64,000 nt of DNA from Acidobacteriota bacterium (GTDB lineage: Bacteria; Acidobacteriota; Polarisedimenticolia; J045). The notes beneath the pieces are model-generated. The model worked only from the letters and a program-made list of their open reading frames with translations. It ran no database searches and was not told the DNA's origin. The translations under genes were made by a program, and so were the position numbers. The DNA lies in the NCBI GenBank assembly GCA_025456425.1, contig JALOKP010000017.1, positions 1 through 64,000 of the forward strand. The letters run 5' to 3'. Position 1 is the stretch's first letter; each line of letters opens with the position of its first letter. Positions 7,931 to 17,697 of the stretch are shown piece by piece.

Positions 7931-10900
7931 ATGCTTCGACGCCCGCTTGCCGCCTGCAGTCTCCTGCTCCTCGCGATCCTGATCCCGTGCACCTCCACCG
8001 TTGCCGCGGAGCGGCTCCCCGCGCGCTGGGTTCCCGGCGACGCCGCGGTCTCGCCAGCCGCGGCCGACCAGTCGGCACCGTCGCTGGCCGCGGGGGGCGG
8101 GATGGTCCTGGCGCTCTGGTCCGACAACCGGGCGAACAGCACCGGCGGCTACGAGGGCGAAACCTCGCGCGACATCTACGCGATGCGCTTCGACGGCAAC
8201 GGCGCGCCGTTGGACGCGGTCCCCTTCGCGGTCACGGCCGCGCGCGCGTCGCAGGAGTTCCCGCGCGCCGCGTTCAACGGGACGAACTGGCTGGTCGTGT
8301 TCGAGAGCTACGACCTGACCGGGACGGGCTACTACTACCAGAAGTCGCTGGCCGCGGTACGCGTCGCTCCCGACGGGAGCGTGCTCGACCCGGTCCCGAT
8401 CCGGATCCTCAACGTCAGCCCGGTCGGGGCGACCTGGGCCGTCGCCTCCGACGGCAGGGACTGGGTCGTCGCGATGCAGGGCTCCGCGACGGGTGGCGAC
8501 CTGACCGCGGCTCGGATCTCGGCGGCCGGCGTCCTGCTCGATCCGAACCCGCGGATCCTGGTGGCGGAGACCTACTACCTGCGCGGCGCGCTGCGCCTGG
8601 CCTTCGCCGGCGGCGTCTACCTGATGACCTTCGACGAGGCGATGACCGGCAGTTCGGAGACCTCGGCGCTGCGCTTCGACGCAACCCTGACGCCGCTCGA
8701 TCCGGCGCCCGTTACCCTCCTGCCCCACCCGATCGGCATGCTCGCCTCGAACGGCTCGGGCTTCTACGCGGTCTGGACCGAGCAGCTTCCCGACTACAGC
8801 GTCGCGGTCCTCGGCACGCGGATCGACACGGCGGGCCACGCGCTCGACGGCACCGGCGTCAACATCTCCGGGCTCAATGCGCCCGTTGCCTACACCTCGA
8901 CGTCAGTGGCATGGGACGGCGCGAACTGGAAGGCGAGCTGGGGCGCGGCGGGCGGGACGCGCCTCGCACGGATCAGCAGCGGCGGCCAGGTCCTCGACCC
9001 GGGCGGCGTCGCCGTCCCGGGCCCGCAGACCGGCCCGACCGCCAGCGTCGGCAACGGCAGCCTGCAGCTCGCCTGGACCGTCTTCGCTGCCAGCACCAAC
9101 GACGTCGTGACGGCCAACGTCTCGTCCTCGAACGTCGCCGGCCCCAACCGCACCGCGTCGACCGGCGCGCCGGCCCAGTCGCAGCCGGACCTCGCGACCG
9201 GCTCGAATGGTTTCATGGTGGCCTACCGCAGCATGACCTCGGCCCGCCACCGGATCCTGGCGCAGCCGCTCGACGCGGCCGGCAACCCGCTGACCGCCGA
9301 GCCGACCGAGCTCGACGCCGGCGACCCGCTGTCGCTGCGGGGGGCCCCGGCGGTCGCCTGGAACGGCAGCACCTACCTGGTCGCGTGGCCCGGGCCGAAC
9401 GGCGTGATGGCCCGCCGCGTGCGCCCCGACGGCTCGCTGGCCGACGCCGCCCCGGCGATCGTGCTGGCCTCCAGCTTCGGCGCGGTCGACACCGAGGCGC
9501 TGGGCGGCGACTTCCTCGTGATCGGCCTGCGTTGCGGTTACACCTGCCAGTACATCAACCCGGTGGCGGCCCGCGTGCGCGGCAGCGACGGCGCGCTGCT
9601 CGACCCCAGCCCGATCGGGCTCTACGGGACCTACAGCAGCAGCCCGCGGCTGACCGTGCTGGGCGGCCGCTGGCTGGCGGCCTGGCAGGACAACTGGAGC
9701 CACGACGATCCAGGCGCCAGCACGGCCGGGGCCTTCATCGACGCGGCCGGAGCGGCCTCCAACAGCTTCAGCATCCACGGCCCGTACTCGACGGCCGGCG
9801 GCAACGGGATCTTCACCCTCGGCCTCGCCTCGAACGGGAGCGTGGCGCTGCTGGTTCAGTCGCAGGAGCTGACCTCCGGCGTCGAGAACGACCTGCTCGG
9901 GGTCTTCGTCCGCCCCGACGGGACGGTCGCCCCGTACTTCAACATCACGCCCTGGGCGGGCAACCAGTACCGGCCGCAGGTGGCCTGGGACGGGTCGCGC
10001 TTCGTCGTCGTCTTCCAGGACCAGAAGGCGCGCGTCACGCGCTGGAGCCTCGAGCAGCTCGACGCGCGCTCGGACCTGTTCGGGATGCGGATCACGCCGT
10101 CCGGGGCGATCCTCGACCCGCAGGGATTCGTCTTCTCGAACAGCGCGGCCGCCGAGGCCTTCCCCAGCGTCACCGCCACCGCGGACGGCCGCACGCTGAT
10201 CGCGGCGGCGGTCGTGCGCAACGAGCCGCCGCTGGTCAACTACCGGATCGGCTACGAGCTGTTCGGCGCCGGCGGGAACGCCTGGCCGGTCGCCGTCGCA
10301 TCCGCAGCGCCGGCGGGCGGCGATGTCCCGCTGGGCGTCTCCTTCAGCTCGGCCGGATCCGGCGACCTCGACGGCACGCTCGCCTCGTATGCCTGGGACT
10401 TCGGTGACGGCGGGACCGCGACCGAGCCGAACCCGACCCACGTCTACGCTGCGGGCGGGCCGTTCCTGGCGACGCTGACGGTCGCCGACACCGCCGGCGC
10501 CCGCACGACGCAGGAGGTCCTGATCGACGCCCGGACCCCTAACGTCGCGCCGGTGGCCCACGCCTCCTCGAACATCGCCTCGGGCCAGGCCCCGCTGGAC
10601 GTCGTCTTCTCCGCGACCGGGTCGTACGACCCGGACGGCTGGCTGGGGAACATCCGCTGGACCTTCGGCGACGGATCCGAGTCCTGGGGCGCCACCGCCT
10701 ACCACACCTTCTACGACGCCGGCACCTTCCACGTGACCCTGACCGTCTACGACGGCAGCGACGCGACGGGGACCGACACCCTCACCGTCACCGTCTCGGC
10801 CGAGACTCCCCCCGCCGCCCCCTCGAACCTGGTCGCGACGGCCGCCTCGACGACGCAGGTCAATCTGACCTGGAAGGACAACTCCGACAACGAGCGCGAC

Positions 10901-11401
10901 TTCTATATCGAGCGCTGCACCGGGACGGCCGCGGTCTGCAACGCCTCGCCCGAGCTGTTCTCGTTCCTCGACTGGCCCGCCGCCAATGCCACGGCCTACA
11001 GCGACTACATGGTCTCCCCCAACACGACCTACAGCTACCGGATCAAGGCCCGCGGCGTCACGGTCGACTCCGGCTGGTCGAACACCGCGCAGGTCACGAC
11101 CTCGGTCGGCCGGCCGGCGGCACCGACGCAGCTGACGGCCACGAGCAGCCTGAAGTTCATGCGCGCGGTGGTCGACCTGCGCTGGAAGGACAACTCCGGC
11201 AACGAGACCGGGTTCGTGGTCGAGCGCTGCAAGGGGAGCGGCTGCACCAACTTCGCGGTCGTCGCGCAGCCCGCGGCGAACGCGGTGAGCTGGCGCGACA
11301 ACGGCGTGGCCCGGCGCGCGATCTACCGCTACCGGGTCAAGGCCCGCAACGGCGCGGGCGATTCGACCTACTCGAACGTCGCGACGGCGATGACGCCGTA
11401 G
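7931..11401 (+). CDS. large secreted protein with two PKD-like and two Fn3-like domains
   Basis: Signal peptide MLRRPLAACSLLLLAILIPCTSTVAAE; PKD motifs YAWDFGDGGTATEPNPTHVYAAGGPF and IRWTFGDGSESWGATAYHTFYDAGTF; Fn3-like APSNLVATAASTTQVNLTWKDNS... Confidence 0.85.
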   Translation: MLRRPLAACSLLLLAILIPCTSTVAAERLPARWVPGDAAVSPAAADQSAPSLAAGGGMVLALWSDNRANSTGGYEGETSRDIYAMRFDGNGAPLDAVPFAVTAARASQEFPRAAFNGTNWLVVFESYDLTGTGYYYQKSLAAVRVAPDGSVLDPVPIRILNVSPVGATWAVASDGRDWVVAMQGSATGGDLTAARISAAGVLLDPNPRILVAETYYLRGALRLAFAGGVYLMTFDEAMTGSSETSALRFDATLTPLDPAPVTLLPHPIGMLASNGSGFYAVWTEQLPDYSVAVLGTRIDTAGHALDGTGVNISGLNAPVAYTSTSVAWDGANWKASWGAAGGTRLARISSGGQVLDPGGVAVPGPQTGPTASVGNGSLQLAWTVFAASTNDVVTANVSSSNVAGPNRTASTGAPAQSQPDLATGSNGFMVAYRSMTSARHRILAQPLDAAGNPLTAEPTELDAGDPLSLRGAPAVAWNGSTYLVAWPGPNGVMARRVRPDGSLADAAPAIVLASSFGAVDTEALGGDFLVIGLRCGYTCQYINPVAARVRGSDGALLDPSPIGLYGTYSSSPRLTVLGGRWLAAWQDNWSHDDPGASTAGAFIDAAGAASNSFSIHGPYSTAGGNGIFTLGLASNGSVALLVQSQELTSGVENDLLGVFVRPDGTVAPYFNITPWAGNQYRPQVAWDGSRFVVVFQDQKARVTRWSLEQLDARSDLFGMRITPSGAILDPQGFVFSNSAAAEAFPSVTATADGRTLIAAAVVRNEPPLVNYRIGYELFGAGGNAWPVAVASAAPAGGDVPLGVSFSSAGSGDLDGTLASYAWDFGDGGTATEPNPTHVYAAGGPFLATLTVADTAGARTTQEVLIDARTPNVAPVAHASSNIASGQAPLDVVFSATGSYDPDGWLGNIRWTFGDGSESWGATAYHTFYDAGTFHVTLTVYDGSDATGTDTLTVTVSAETPPAAPSNLVATAASTTQVNLTWKDNSDNERDFYIERCTGTAAVCNASPELFSFLDWPAANATAYSDYMVSPNTTYSYRIKARGVTVDSGWSNTAQVTTSVGRPAAPTQLTATSSLKFMRAVVDLRWKDNSGNETGFVVERCKGSGCTNFAVVAQPAANAVSWRDNGVARRAIYRYRVKARNGAGDSTYSNVATAMTP

Positions 11402-11428
11402 CGTTCCCGGCGCGGGGGCCCGGCCGGC

Positions 11429-12157
11429 TCAGGCCGAGGTCCCCGCGTCCACGACGACCTCCTGCCCGGTGACGTGACCCGCGTCGCCGGACAGCAGGAA
11501 GTCGATCACCCCCGCCACCCCCGCCGGAGGGACCGGCGCGCGCAGGCACTGGTCGGCGCGCAACTGCGCGCGGCGCGCGTCGGTCAGGTCGGCGGTCATC
11601 GCGGTATCGACCAGCCCCGGCACGACCGCGTTGACGCGCACGCCCGAGCGGCCCAACTCGCGCGCCAGGCAGCGCGTCAGCGCCAGCAGCCCGGCCTTCG
11701 ACGCCGCGTAGGCCGCCTGGCCCGAGACCCCGCGATAGGCCGAGAGCGACGCCACGTTGACGATCGCGCCGCGCTTCGCGGCGATCATCCCGCGCAGCGC
11801 CGCGCGCGCGCAGCGGAAGGCCCCGCCCAGGTTGGCGTCGATCACGGCGTCCCAGTCCTCGTCGCTGCAGAAGCCGACGAGCGCCTCGCGCCGCACCGCG
11901 GCGTTGTTGACGAGCCCGAGCACCGGTCCCAGCGCCGCCTCCGCCGCCTCGACCACGCGCACCGGCGCCGCGCGGTCCAGCAGGTCCATCGGGAAGGCGC
12001 GCACGCCCGGCCCCAGAGCCGACTCCAGCGCGCGGGCCTCGTCCTCGCCGCGGTGGAAGGTGAACGCCACCCGCTCGCCCCGCGCGGCGAGCCGTTCGAC
12101 GAGCGCGCGGCCGATGCCGCGGCTGCCGCCGGTCACAAGGACGACGCCCTGTTCCAC
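11429..12157 (-). CDS. 3-oxoacyl-ACP reductase (FabG-like SDR)
   Basis: VLVTGGSRGIGRALVERLA, LVNNAAVRRE, NVASLSAYRG...AAYAASKAG, VNAVVPGLVDTAM; GTG start at 12157. Confidence 0.9.
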   Translation of the reverse strand: MEQGVVLVTGGSRGIGRALVERLAARGERVAFTFHRGEDEARALESALGPGVRAFPMDLLDRAAPVRVVEAAEAALGPVLGLVNNAAVRREALVGFCSDEDWDAVIDANLGGAFRCARAALRGMIAAKRGAIVNVASLSAYRGVSGQAAYAASKAGLLALTRCLARELGRSGVRVNAVVPGLVDTAMTADLTDARRAQLRADQCLRAPVPPAGVAGVIDFLLSGDAGHVTGQEVVVDAGTSA

Positions 12158-12837
12158 GAGTGGGTCTCCATCCGCGCGCGGATCACGGCGCGGGCGATCC
12201 GCAGGCTGTCGATCAGCGGGCGGTAGTGGCTGGTCGTGCGGCCGTCGGCGCACGCCAGGCGAACCGGCGTGCAGGCGACGGGGAACCCGGCGCGCACCGC
12301 GCGGACGACCACCGCGCTCTCGGCCTCGAAGCGGTCTTCGGGCATCCCGAGCTGGGCGTACAGCGTGCGGGTGTAGAGCCGGAAGCCGGTCTGCACGTCG
12401 GACAGGAGCTGCCCCGCCAGGAACGAGATGCCGCGCGACGACAGGCGGTTGGAGAGCCGCCGCACCCAGAACATCTCGGCGAACAGGTGGTCGCGCACGC
12501 CGAGTACGAGATCCGCCCCCTGCTCCCAGGCGGCGAGCAGCTTCGGGATCTCCTCGGGCGGGTGCTGCGCGTCGGCGTCGACCGTGACGACCGCCTCGAA
12601 GCCGCGCGGGAACAGGTCGTCGAACGCCGTGCGCAGCGCCGCCCCCTTGCCGCGGTTGCGCTCGTGACACAGCACCCGCACGCCGGCGGCGCGCGCGGCC
12701 TCGGCGGTGCCGTCGGTCGAGCCGTCGTCGACGACCAGGACCTGCGGGATCTGCCCCAGCGCGCGGCGCGCGACGTCGGCGATCGTCGGCGCGGCCTGGA
12801 AGGCGGGGATCGCGACGGCGACGCGACGGGCGTTCAT
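12133..12837 (-). CDS. glycosyltransferase family 2
   Basis: VAIPAFQAAPTIADVARRAL..VLVVDDGSTDGTAE..NRGKGAALRTAFD..VVTVDADAQHPPEEIPKL. Confidence 0.9.
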   Translation of the reverse strand: MNARRVAVAIPAFQAAPTIADVARRALGQIPQVLVVDDGSTDGTAEAARAAGVRVLCHERNRGKGAALRTAFDDLFPRGFEAVVTVDADAQHPPEEIPKLLAAWEQGADLVLGVRDHLFAEMFWVRRLSNRLSSRGISFLAGQLLSDVQTGFRLYTRTLYAQLGMPEDRFEAESAVVVRAVRAGFPVACTPVRLACADGRTTSHYRPLIDSLRIARAVIRARMETHSWNRASSL

Positions 12838-12842
12838 CGCGC

Positions 12843-14120
12843 TCAGGCCGGGTCGAGCAGCAGCCAGGCCGCCGCTCCGGCCGCCGCGAGCGTGGAGACC
12901 AGGACCGTCTGCGCCGGCGGCGCGTCGAGCGCGTCGACGGGCACGATCCCGACCCCTTCGTCCTCCTCCTCGAACCAGCGCGGCGCCGCGACCAGCCCCG
13001 ACTCGACCGCCAGCACCGCGGCCCCCGCGAGGAAGCCGCCGTACTCGCCGGTCGCCCCCTTCGGCGCGGTCACCGGCGGCAGGGGCGCCCCTTCCCAGCC
13101 CGCGCGCAGTACCTGCCCCTCGAGCAGGTCGCCGCGCCGCGCTCCGGAAGCGCCGCTGACGACGAGGCCGATCTCCTCGGGCAGCACGCGGTGGCGCGCC
13201 AGGCCGGCGGCCAGCGCCTCGGCCAGCTCGTCGACGCCGCAGCCCCAGCTCGCGGCGGGCGCCGACGGGTCGGTGGCCTGGAACGCGCCGCGCACGCGGG
13301 CGAGGACGCGAGCGCCGCGCGCGGCCGCGCGCTCGGCGCTCTCGAGCAGCAGGACCGTCGCGCCCTCCGCGGCGACGAAGCCGTCGCGGCGCGCGTCGAG
13401 CGGCCGCGCCGCCTCGGGCTGGGCCCCATGCGGCCGCGCCAGCGCGCGGAAGCGGTCGAGCGCGGCGTGCAGCAGCGGCGACAGCTCCTCGACCGCGCCG
13501 GCCAGCGCCCAGTCGGCGCGCCCCAGCCCGATCTCGCGCGCCGCGCCCGCGACCGCGGCCAGGGGGCTGGCCTCGCGCAGCGTCAGCGTGACGTTGGCGC
13601 CGGTGATCCCCAGCGCCAGCGCGACCTGCGCGGTCGGCGCGTTGGCGACCGACTCGGCGAAGCGGAACGGGGAGGCCTGCTCCGGGTCGCGGAAGATCTC
13701 GCCCAGCAGCTGCTCGGAGAAGAGCGCGGAGCCGAACGCCGTCCCCAGGAAGACCGCGCCGCGGGCCGCCAGCTCCGGCGTCACCTGCGCGCGCGGCAGC
13801 CCGCCGTCCTCGAGCGCCATCATCGAGGCCGCGACCGCGAAGCGCGAGGGCAGCCCCATCCGTCGGGCGGCGGCGGGCGGGATCCAGCGCGCGAAGTCCC
13901 GCTCGGTCACCAGCGCGGCGCGGCGCGCCGAGTGGCTGCGGTGGTAGCCGGGCGGCCGCTCGACCGGCGACAGGCGCGGCGCTCCCGAGCGCAGCCCCGC
14001 GGCCAGCGCTTCGCGGCCCGCGCCGAAGGCGCCGAGCGCCCCCAGCCCGGTGACGACGACGTCGCGCAGCCCGGGGTACGGGTCGCGCACGCGGATCGCC
14101 TCGCCGCCCGCGCCGCTCAC
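12843..14120 (-). CDS. beta-ketoacyl synthase-like protein lacking the catalytic Cys (KS-beta / chain-length-factor-like)
   Basis: Thiolase-fold KS with NVTLTLREASPLAAV in place of the Cys motif and KGATGEYGG in place of the KxxxGH region; GTG overlaps stop of 14117-15400. Confidence 0.8.
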   Translation of the reverse strand: MSGAGGEAIRVRDPYPGLRDVVVTGLGALGAFGAGREALAAGLRSGAPRLSPVERPPGYHRSHSARRAALVTERDFARWIPPAAARRMGLPSRFAVAASMMALEDGGLPRAQVTPELAARGAVFLGTAFGSALFSEQLLGEIFRDPEQASPFRFAESVANAPTAQVALALGITGANVTLTLREASPLAAVAGAAREIGLGRADWALAGAVEELSPLLHAALDRFRALARPHGAQPEAARPLDARRDGFVAAEGATVLLLESAERAAARGARVLARVRGAFQATDPSAPAASWGCGVDELAEALAAGLARHRVLPEEIGLVVSGASGARRGDLLEGQVLRAGWEGAPLPPVTAPKGATGEYGGFLAGAAVLAVESGLVAAPRWFEEEDEGVGIVPVDALDAPPAQTVLVSTLAAAGAAAWLLLDPA

Positions 14121-15400
14121 GCCGGCTCCCCGGCGCGCTCGAAGACGAGCGCGGCATTGGCGCCGCCGAAGCCGAAGTTCACCGACAGCGCGTAGCGCGC
14201 CCCCGGGACCACGAGCGGACCGTCGAGCCCGATCCGCACCGGCGTCCGCGACGACGGCGGCTCGGCCGGCGGCCCGCCGCCGGGCGTCGCGTGCAGCGCG
14301 CCGGAGCGCAGCGCGTCGATCGTCACCACCGCCTCGACCGCGCCGGCCGAGCCGAGCAGGTGCCCGATCAGCGCCTTGGTCGAGGCCACCGGGATTTCCC
14401 GCGCGCGCGCGCCGAAGACCGCGCAGAGCGCCGCCCACTCGGCGTCGTCGTTGAGCGGCGTGCCGGTGCCGTGCAGGTTCACGAAGTCGATTTCGTCGGG
14501 GCGCAGCCCGGCGTCGGCCAGCGCGTCGCGCATCGCGCGCACCGCTCCCGCCCCCTCGGGGTGCGGCGCCGTCATGTGCGAGGCGTCGCAGCTGACGCCC
14601 GCGCCGGCCAGGATCGCCAGCGGCGCCGCGCCGCGCGCCGCGGCGTGCTCCCGCGTCTCGAGCACCAGCACGCCGGCGCCCTCTCCCATCGACAGCCCCT
14701 CGCGCCCCTCGCGGAACGGCCGCGTCATCCCGGGATCGACGGCTCGCAGCGCGTTGAAGCCGCCGTAGGTCAGTTGGCAGAGCGAGTCGGAGCCGCCGGC
14801 CAGCGCCAGGTCGCAATCGCCCAGCCGCAGCGCGTCGAGCGCGCGCGCGACCGACATCGCGCCCGAGGCACAGGCGGCCGAGACCGTCTCGCTGGGCCCG
14901 GCCGCGCCAATACGCCGCGCGACCGCCTCGGCCGGGCCGCTGCAGGGCTGCGAGGCCAGGAGGCCGGCGCGCGCGCGGCGGCCGCCGGTCGCGGCCAGCT
15001 CGGCGAAGAAGCGCTCGGCCTCGACCATGTTGCCGGTCGAGCTGGCGAAGTAGACCGCGGCCTCCGGCCCCAGCTCCCGGCGCCCCAGCCCGGCCGCGAC
15101 CAACGCTTCCTCGGCCGCGAAGACGGCGAAGGCGTCGGCGTGCGGCATCCCTTCCAGGGCGAGCGGGCGGCCGGCGGCGGGAACCTCGGCCGCCAGGTGC
15201 GTGCGGTGGCGCGCGGCGTCGAAGCGCCCGATCGCGCGGAAGGCGCGCGCCCCGCGAGCCAGCGCCTCGAACAGCGGCGCCACGCCCCAGCCGAAGCCGG
15301 TGACCGCGCCGGTCCCGGTGACCACAACGAGCGGCCGGGCGGGGGACTTTTCGGGCGGGCTCACGGCGTCTCTCCAGGCCGGGGGCGAGGACCGGAACAC
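14117..15400 (-). CDS. beta-ketoacyl-ACP synthase II-like (FabF-type) with intact C-H-H triad
   Basis: SAACASGAMSVARALD, HGTGTPLNDDAEW, STKALIGHLLGSAGAVEAV. Confidence 0.9.
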   Translation of the reverse strand: MFRSSPPAWRDAVSPPEKSPARPLVVVTGTGAVTGFGWGVAPLFEALARGARAFRAIGRFDAARHRTHLAAEVPAAGRPLALEGMPHADAFAVFAAEEALVAAGLGRRELGPEAAVYFASSTGNMVEAERFFAELAATGGRRARAGLLASQPCSGPAEAVARRIGAAGPSETVSAACASGAMSVARALDALRLGDCDLALAGGSDSLCQLTYGGFNALRAVDPGMTRPFREGREGLSMGEGAGVLVLETREHAAARGAAPLAILAGAGVSCDASHMTAPHPEGAGAVRAMRDALADAGLRPDEIDFVNLHGTGTPLNDDAEWAALCAVFGARAREIPVASTKALIGHLLGSAGAVEAVVTIDALRSGALHATPGGGPPAEPPSSRTPVRIGLDGPLVVPGARYALSVNFGFGGANAALVFERAGEPA

Positions 15401-15457
15401 GATCCGTGGGGCCGGTGACCGGCACTCGCGGATTCCGGTAACCTGTCGGCTAAATCG

Positions 15458-16924
15458 ATGACTAACGCGATCTTACTTGACTGGCGGCGGACGCTTCAAG
15501 CCGCGCCCGACGCGCCCCTCCTGCTGCGTCCCGGCGCGCCGGCGACGACGCGCGCGCTGCTCTCCGTGCTGGCCTCGGGGGCGGCCGCGCGGATCGCCGG
15601 CGCAGCGCTGCCGGAGGGCGCGCTGGTCGTCTTCTCCGCTCCCAACGGCAGCGCCTTCCTGGCCGGGCTGGTCGCGCTCTGGGACCAGGGGCTGGTCCCG
15701 GCGCTGGCCGACAGCGGCGCGCCCGACGAGGAACTGCTCGGCGTCGCGCGCGCGCTCGGCGCGGCGGCGGTGGTGCGCTGTGGCGAGCCCTGGCCGGCCT
15801 CGCTGGCCGAGCCCGGCGCGCTGGCGATCGCCGCGGCGGCGGCGCCGGACGCAGCCCGCGCGGCGGCGGCACGCGCGGCGGTGGCCGGGGCGGCCGCGGT
15901 GAAGCTCTCGTCCGGCACGACCGGCGAGCCCAAGGGGGTGATCGCCAGCGCCGCCGCGCTGATCGCCGACGACGAGCAGTTGACGCGCTCGATGGGGCTG
16001 GTGGCCGAGGACCGGATCGTCGCGGCGATCCCGCTCTCGCATTCCTACGGGCTGTCGTCGGTCGCACTGCCGGCTTTGCGGCGCGGCGCGGCGCTGATCT
16101 TCCCCGGGACCGAGGGGCTGTTCGCGGCGCTCGACGCGGCGCGACAGTTCGACGCGACCTTCCTGCCGACCGTGCCGGCCTTCATCGCCGCGCTGGTCGC
16201 GCTGGGGACGCCGCCATCCTGGCCCCCTTCGCTGCGGCTGGTGATCACCGCCGGGGCCCCGCTGTCGCCGGAGGCGGCCCGCCGCTTCCGCGCGACCTAC
16301 GGCCGCGGCGTGCACGCCTTCTACGGCGCCTCCGAGTGCGGCGGGATCGCCTTCGACCGGCGCGGCGACGCCGCCGAGCGCGGGGCGATCGGCGCGCCCG
16401 TGGACGGCGTGACGCTCGAACTCGTCCCGGAGGACGGGGCGCCGGAGGGGGCGGGGCGCGTCGTCGTCCGCTCGCCGGCGGTGACGACCGGCTACCTGCC
16501 CCTGCCCGACCCGCGCCTCGCCGGCGGCGTCTTCCGCACCGGCGACTGGGGCCGGCTCTCGAGCGGGGAGCTGTGGCTGGCCGGCCGCGCCGACGGCTGG
16601 ATCAACGTGCGCGGCAAGAAGGTCGACCCGGCGGAGGTCGAGCGCGTGATCGCCGCGATGCCGGGGGTGGACGAGGTCGCGATCCTCGCGCTGCGCGACC
16701 CCGCGACCGGGACCGAGCGCGTCGCGGCCGCGATCGCGACGCGCGCCGGGCTGAGCTGGAACGCGGTGCGCGCCTTCTGCGTCGAGCGGCTGGCCGCGCA
16801 CAAGGCGCCGCGCGCGATCGCGTTCTTCGAGGCGCTGCCGCGCAGCGCGCGCGGCAAGCTCGACCGGCGCGCGATCCTGGCGCGCTTCGCGGACGGCGCG
16901 GGGGCGCCGGACCCGGCCGACTGA
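15458..16924 (+). CDS. AMP-dependent acyl/aryl-CoA or ACP ligase (ANL superfamily)
   Basis: VKLSSGTTGEPKGVIAS, YGASECGGIAFDRRG, FRTGDWGRLSSGELWLAGRADGWINVRGKKVDPAEVE, RSARGKLDRRAI. Confidence 0.9.
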   Translation: MTNAILLDWRRTLQAAPDAPLLLRPGAPATTRALLSVLASGAAARIAGAALPEGALVVFSAPNGSAFLAGLVALWDQGLVPALADSGAPDEELLGVARALGAAAVVRCGEPWPASLAEPGALAIAAAAAPDAARAAAARAAVAGAAAVKLSSGTTGEPKGVIASAAALIADDEQLTRSMGLVAEDRIVAAIPLSHSYGLSSVALPALRRGAALIFPGTEGLFAALDAARQFDATFLPTVPAFIAALVALGTPPSWPPSLRLVITAGAPLSPEAARRFRATYGRGVHAFYGASECGGIAFDRRGDAAERGAIGAPVDGVTLELVPEDGAPEGAGRVVVRSPAVTTGYLPLPDPRLAGGVFRTGDWGRLSSGELWLAGRADGWINVRGKKVDPAEVERVIAAMPGVDEVAILALRDPATGTERVAAAIATRAGLSWNAVRAFCVERLAAHKAPRAIAFFEALPRSARGKLDRRAILARFADGAGAPDPAD

Positions 16925-17694
16925 TGGCGCGCTGGCGGCCGTCGCCGTTCCTCTGGGGCTCGGCGGGGCTCCACGGCGGGCTGCTCGGGCTGACCGCGCT
17001 CGCGCCCGCGGCCTGGCCCTGGACGCTGGGCCTGCTCGTCGCCGACCACGCGGCGCTGGCGGCCGCCGGGATGTGGCCGCGCTCGCGCCTGCTGGGCCCG
17101 AACCGGCGCGAGCTGCCGGCCGCCGCCGCCGCGCGCGGCGAGCTGGCGCTGACGTTCGACGACGGCCCGGACCCCGAGGTCACCCCGCGCGTGCTGGACC
17201 TGCTCGACGCGGCGGGGGCGAAGGGCTCGTTCTTCGTGGTGGGCGAGCGGGCCGAGCGGCACCCGCGCCTCGTGGCCGAGGCGGCCCGGCGCGGCCACGC
17301 CGTCGAGAACCACACGCTGCGCCACAGCCCGCACTTCCCGTGGTACGGCGTGCGCCGGCTGACGCGCGAGCTGGCGGCCGCCAACGCGCAGATCGAGTCG
17401 CTGACCGGGCGGCGGCCGGCTTACTTCCGCGCGCCGGCCGGGCTGCGCTCGCCGCTGCTCGATCCGGTGCTGGCGGCGCTCGACCTGTCGCTGGTGTCGT
17501 GGACGCGGCGCGGCTTCGACGCCGTGCGGACCGATCCCGGCGCCGTCTGGCGGCGGCTCGCCCCGGCGGTGCGGCCGGGGGCGATCCTGCTGCTGCACGA
17601 CGGCCCCGGCCAGCGCGCGGTGCTGGAGGTCCTGCCGCGCGTGCTCGACGCGGCCGCGGCGCGCGGCCTGCGGCCGGTGGCGCCGCTCGGCTGA
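16924..17694 (+). CDS. polysaccharide deacetylase (NodB homology)
   Basis: ELALTFDDGPDPEVTPRVLDLL, HAVENHTLRHSPH, YFRAPAGLRSPLL; ATG overlaps upstream stop. Confidence 0.9.
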   Translation: MARWRPSPFLWGSAGLHGGLLGLTALAPAAWPWTLGLLVADHAALAAAGMWPRSRLLGPNRRELPAAAAARGELALTFDDGPDPEVTPRVLDLLDAAGAKGSFFVVGERAERHPRLVAEAARRGHAVENHTLRHSPHFPWYGVRRLTRELAAANAQIESLTGRRPAYFRAPAGLRSPLLDPVLAALDLSLVSWTRRGFDAVRTDPGAVWRRLAPAVRPGAILLLHDGPGQRAVLEVLPRVLDAAAARGLRPVAPLG

Positions 17695-17697
17695 CGG

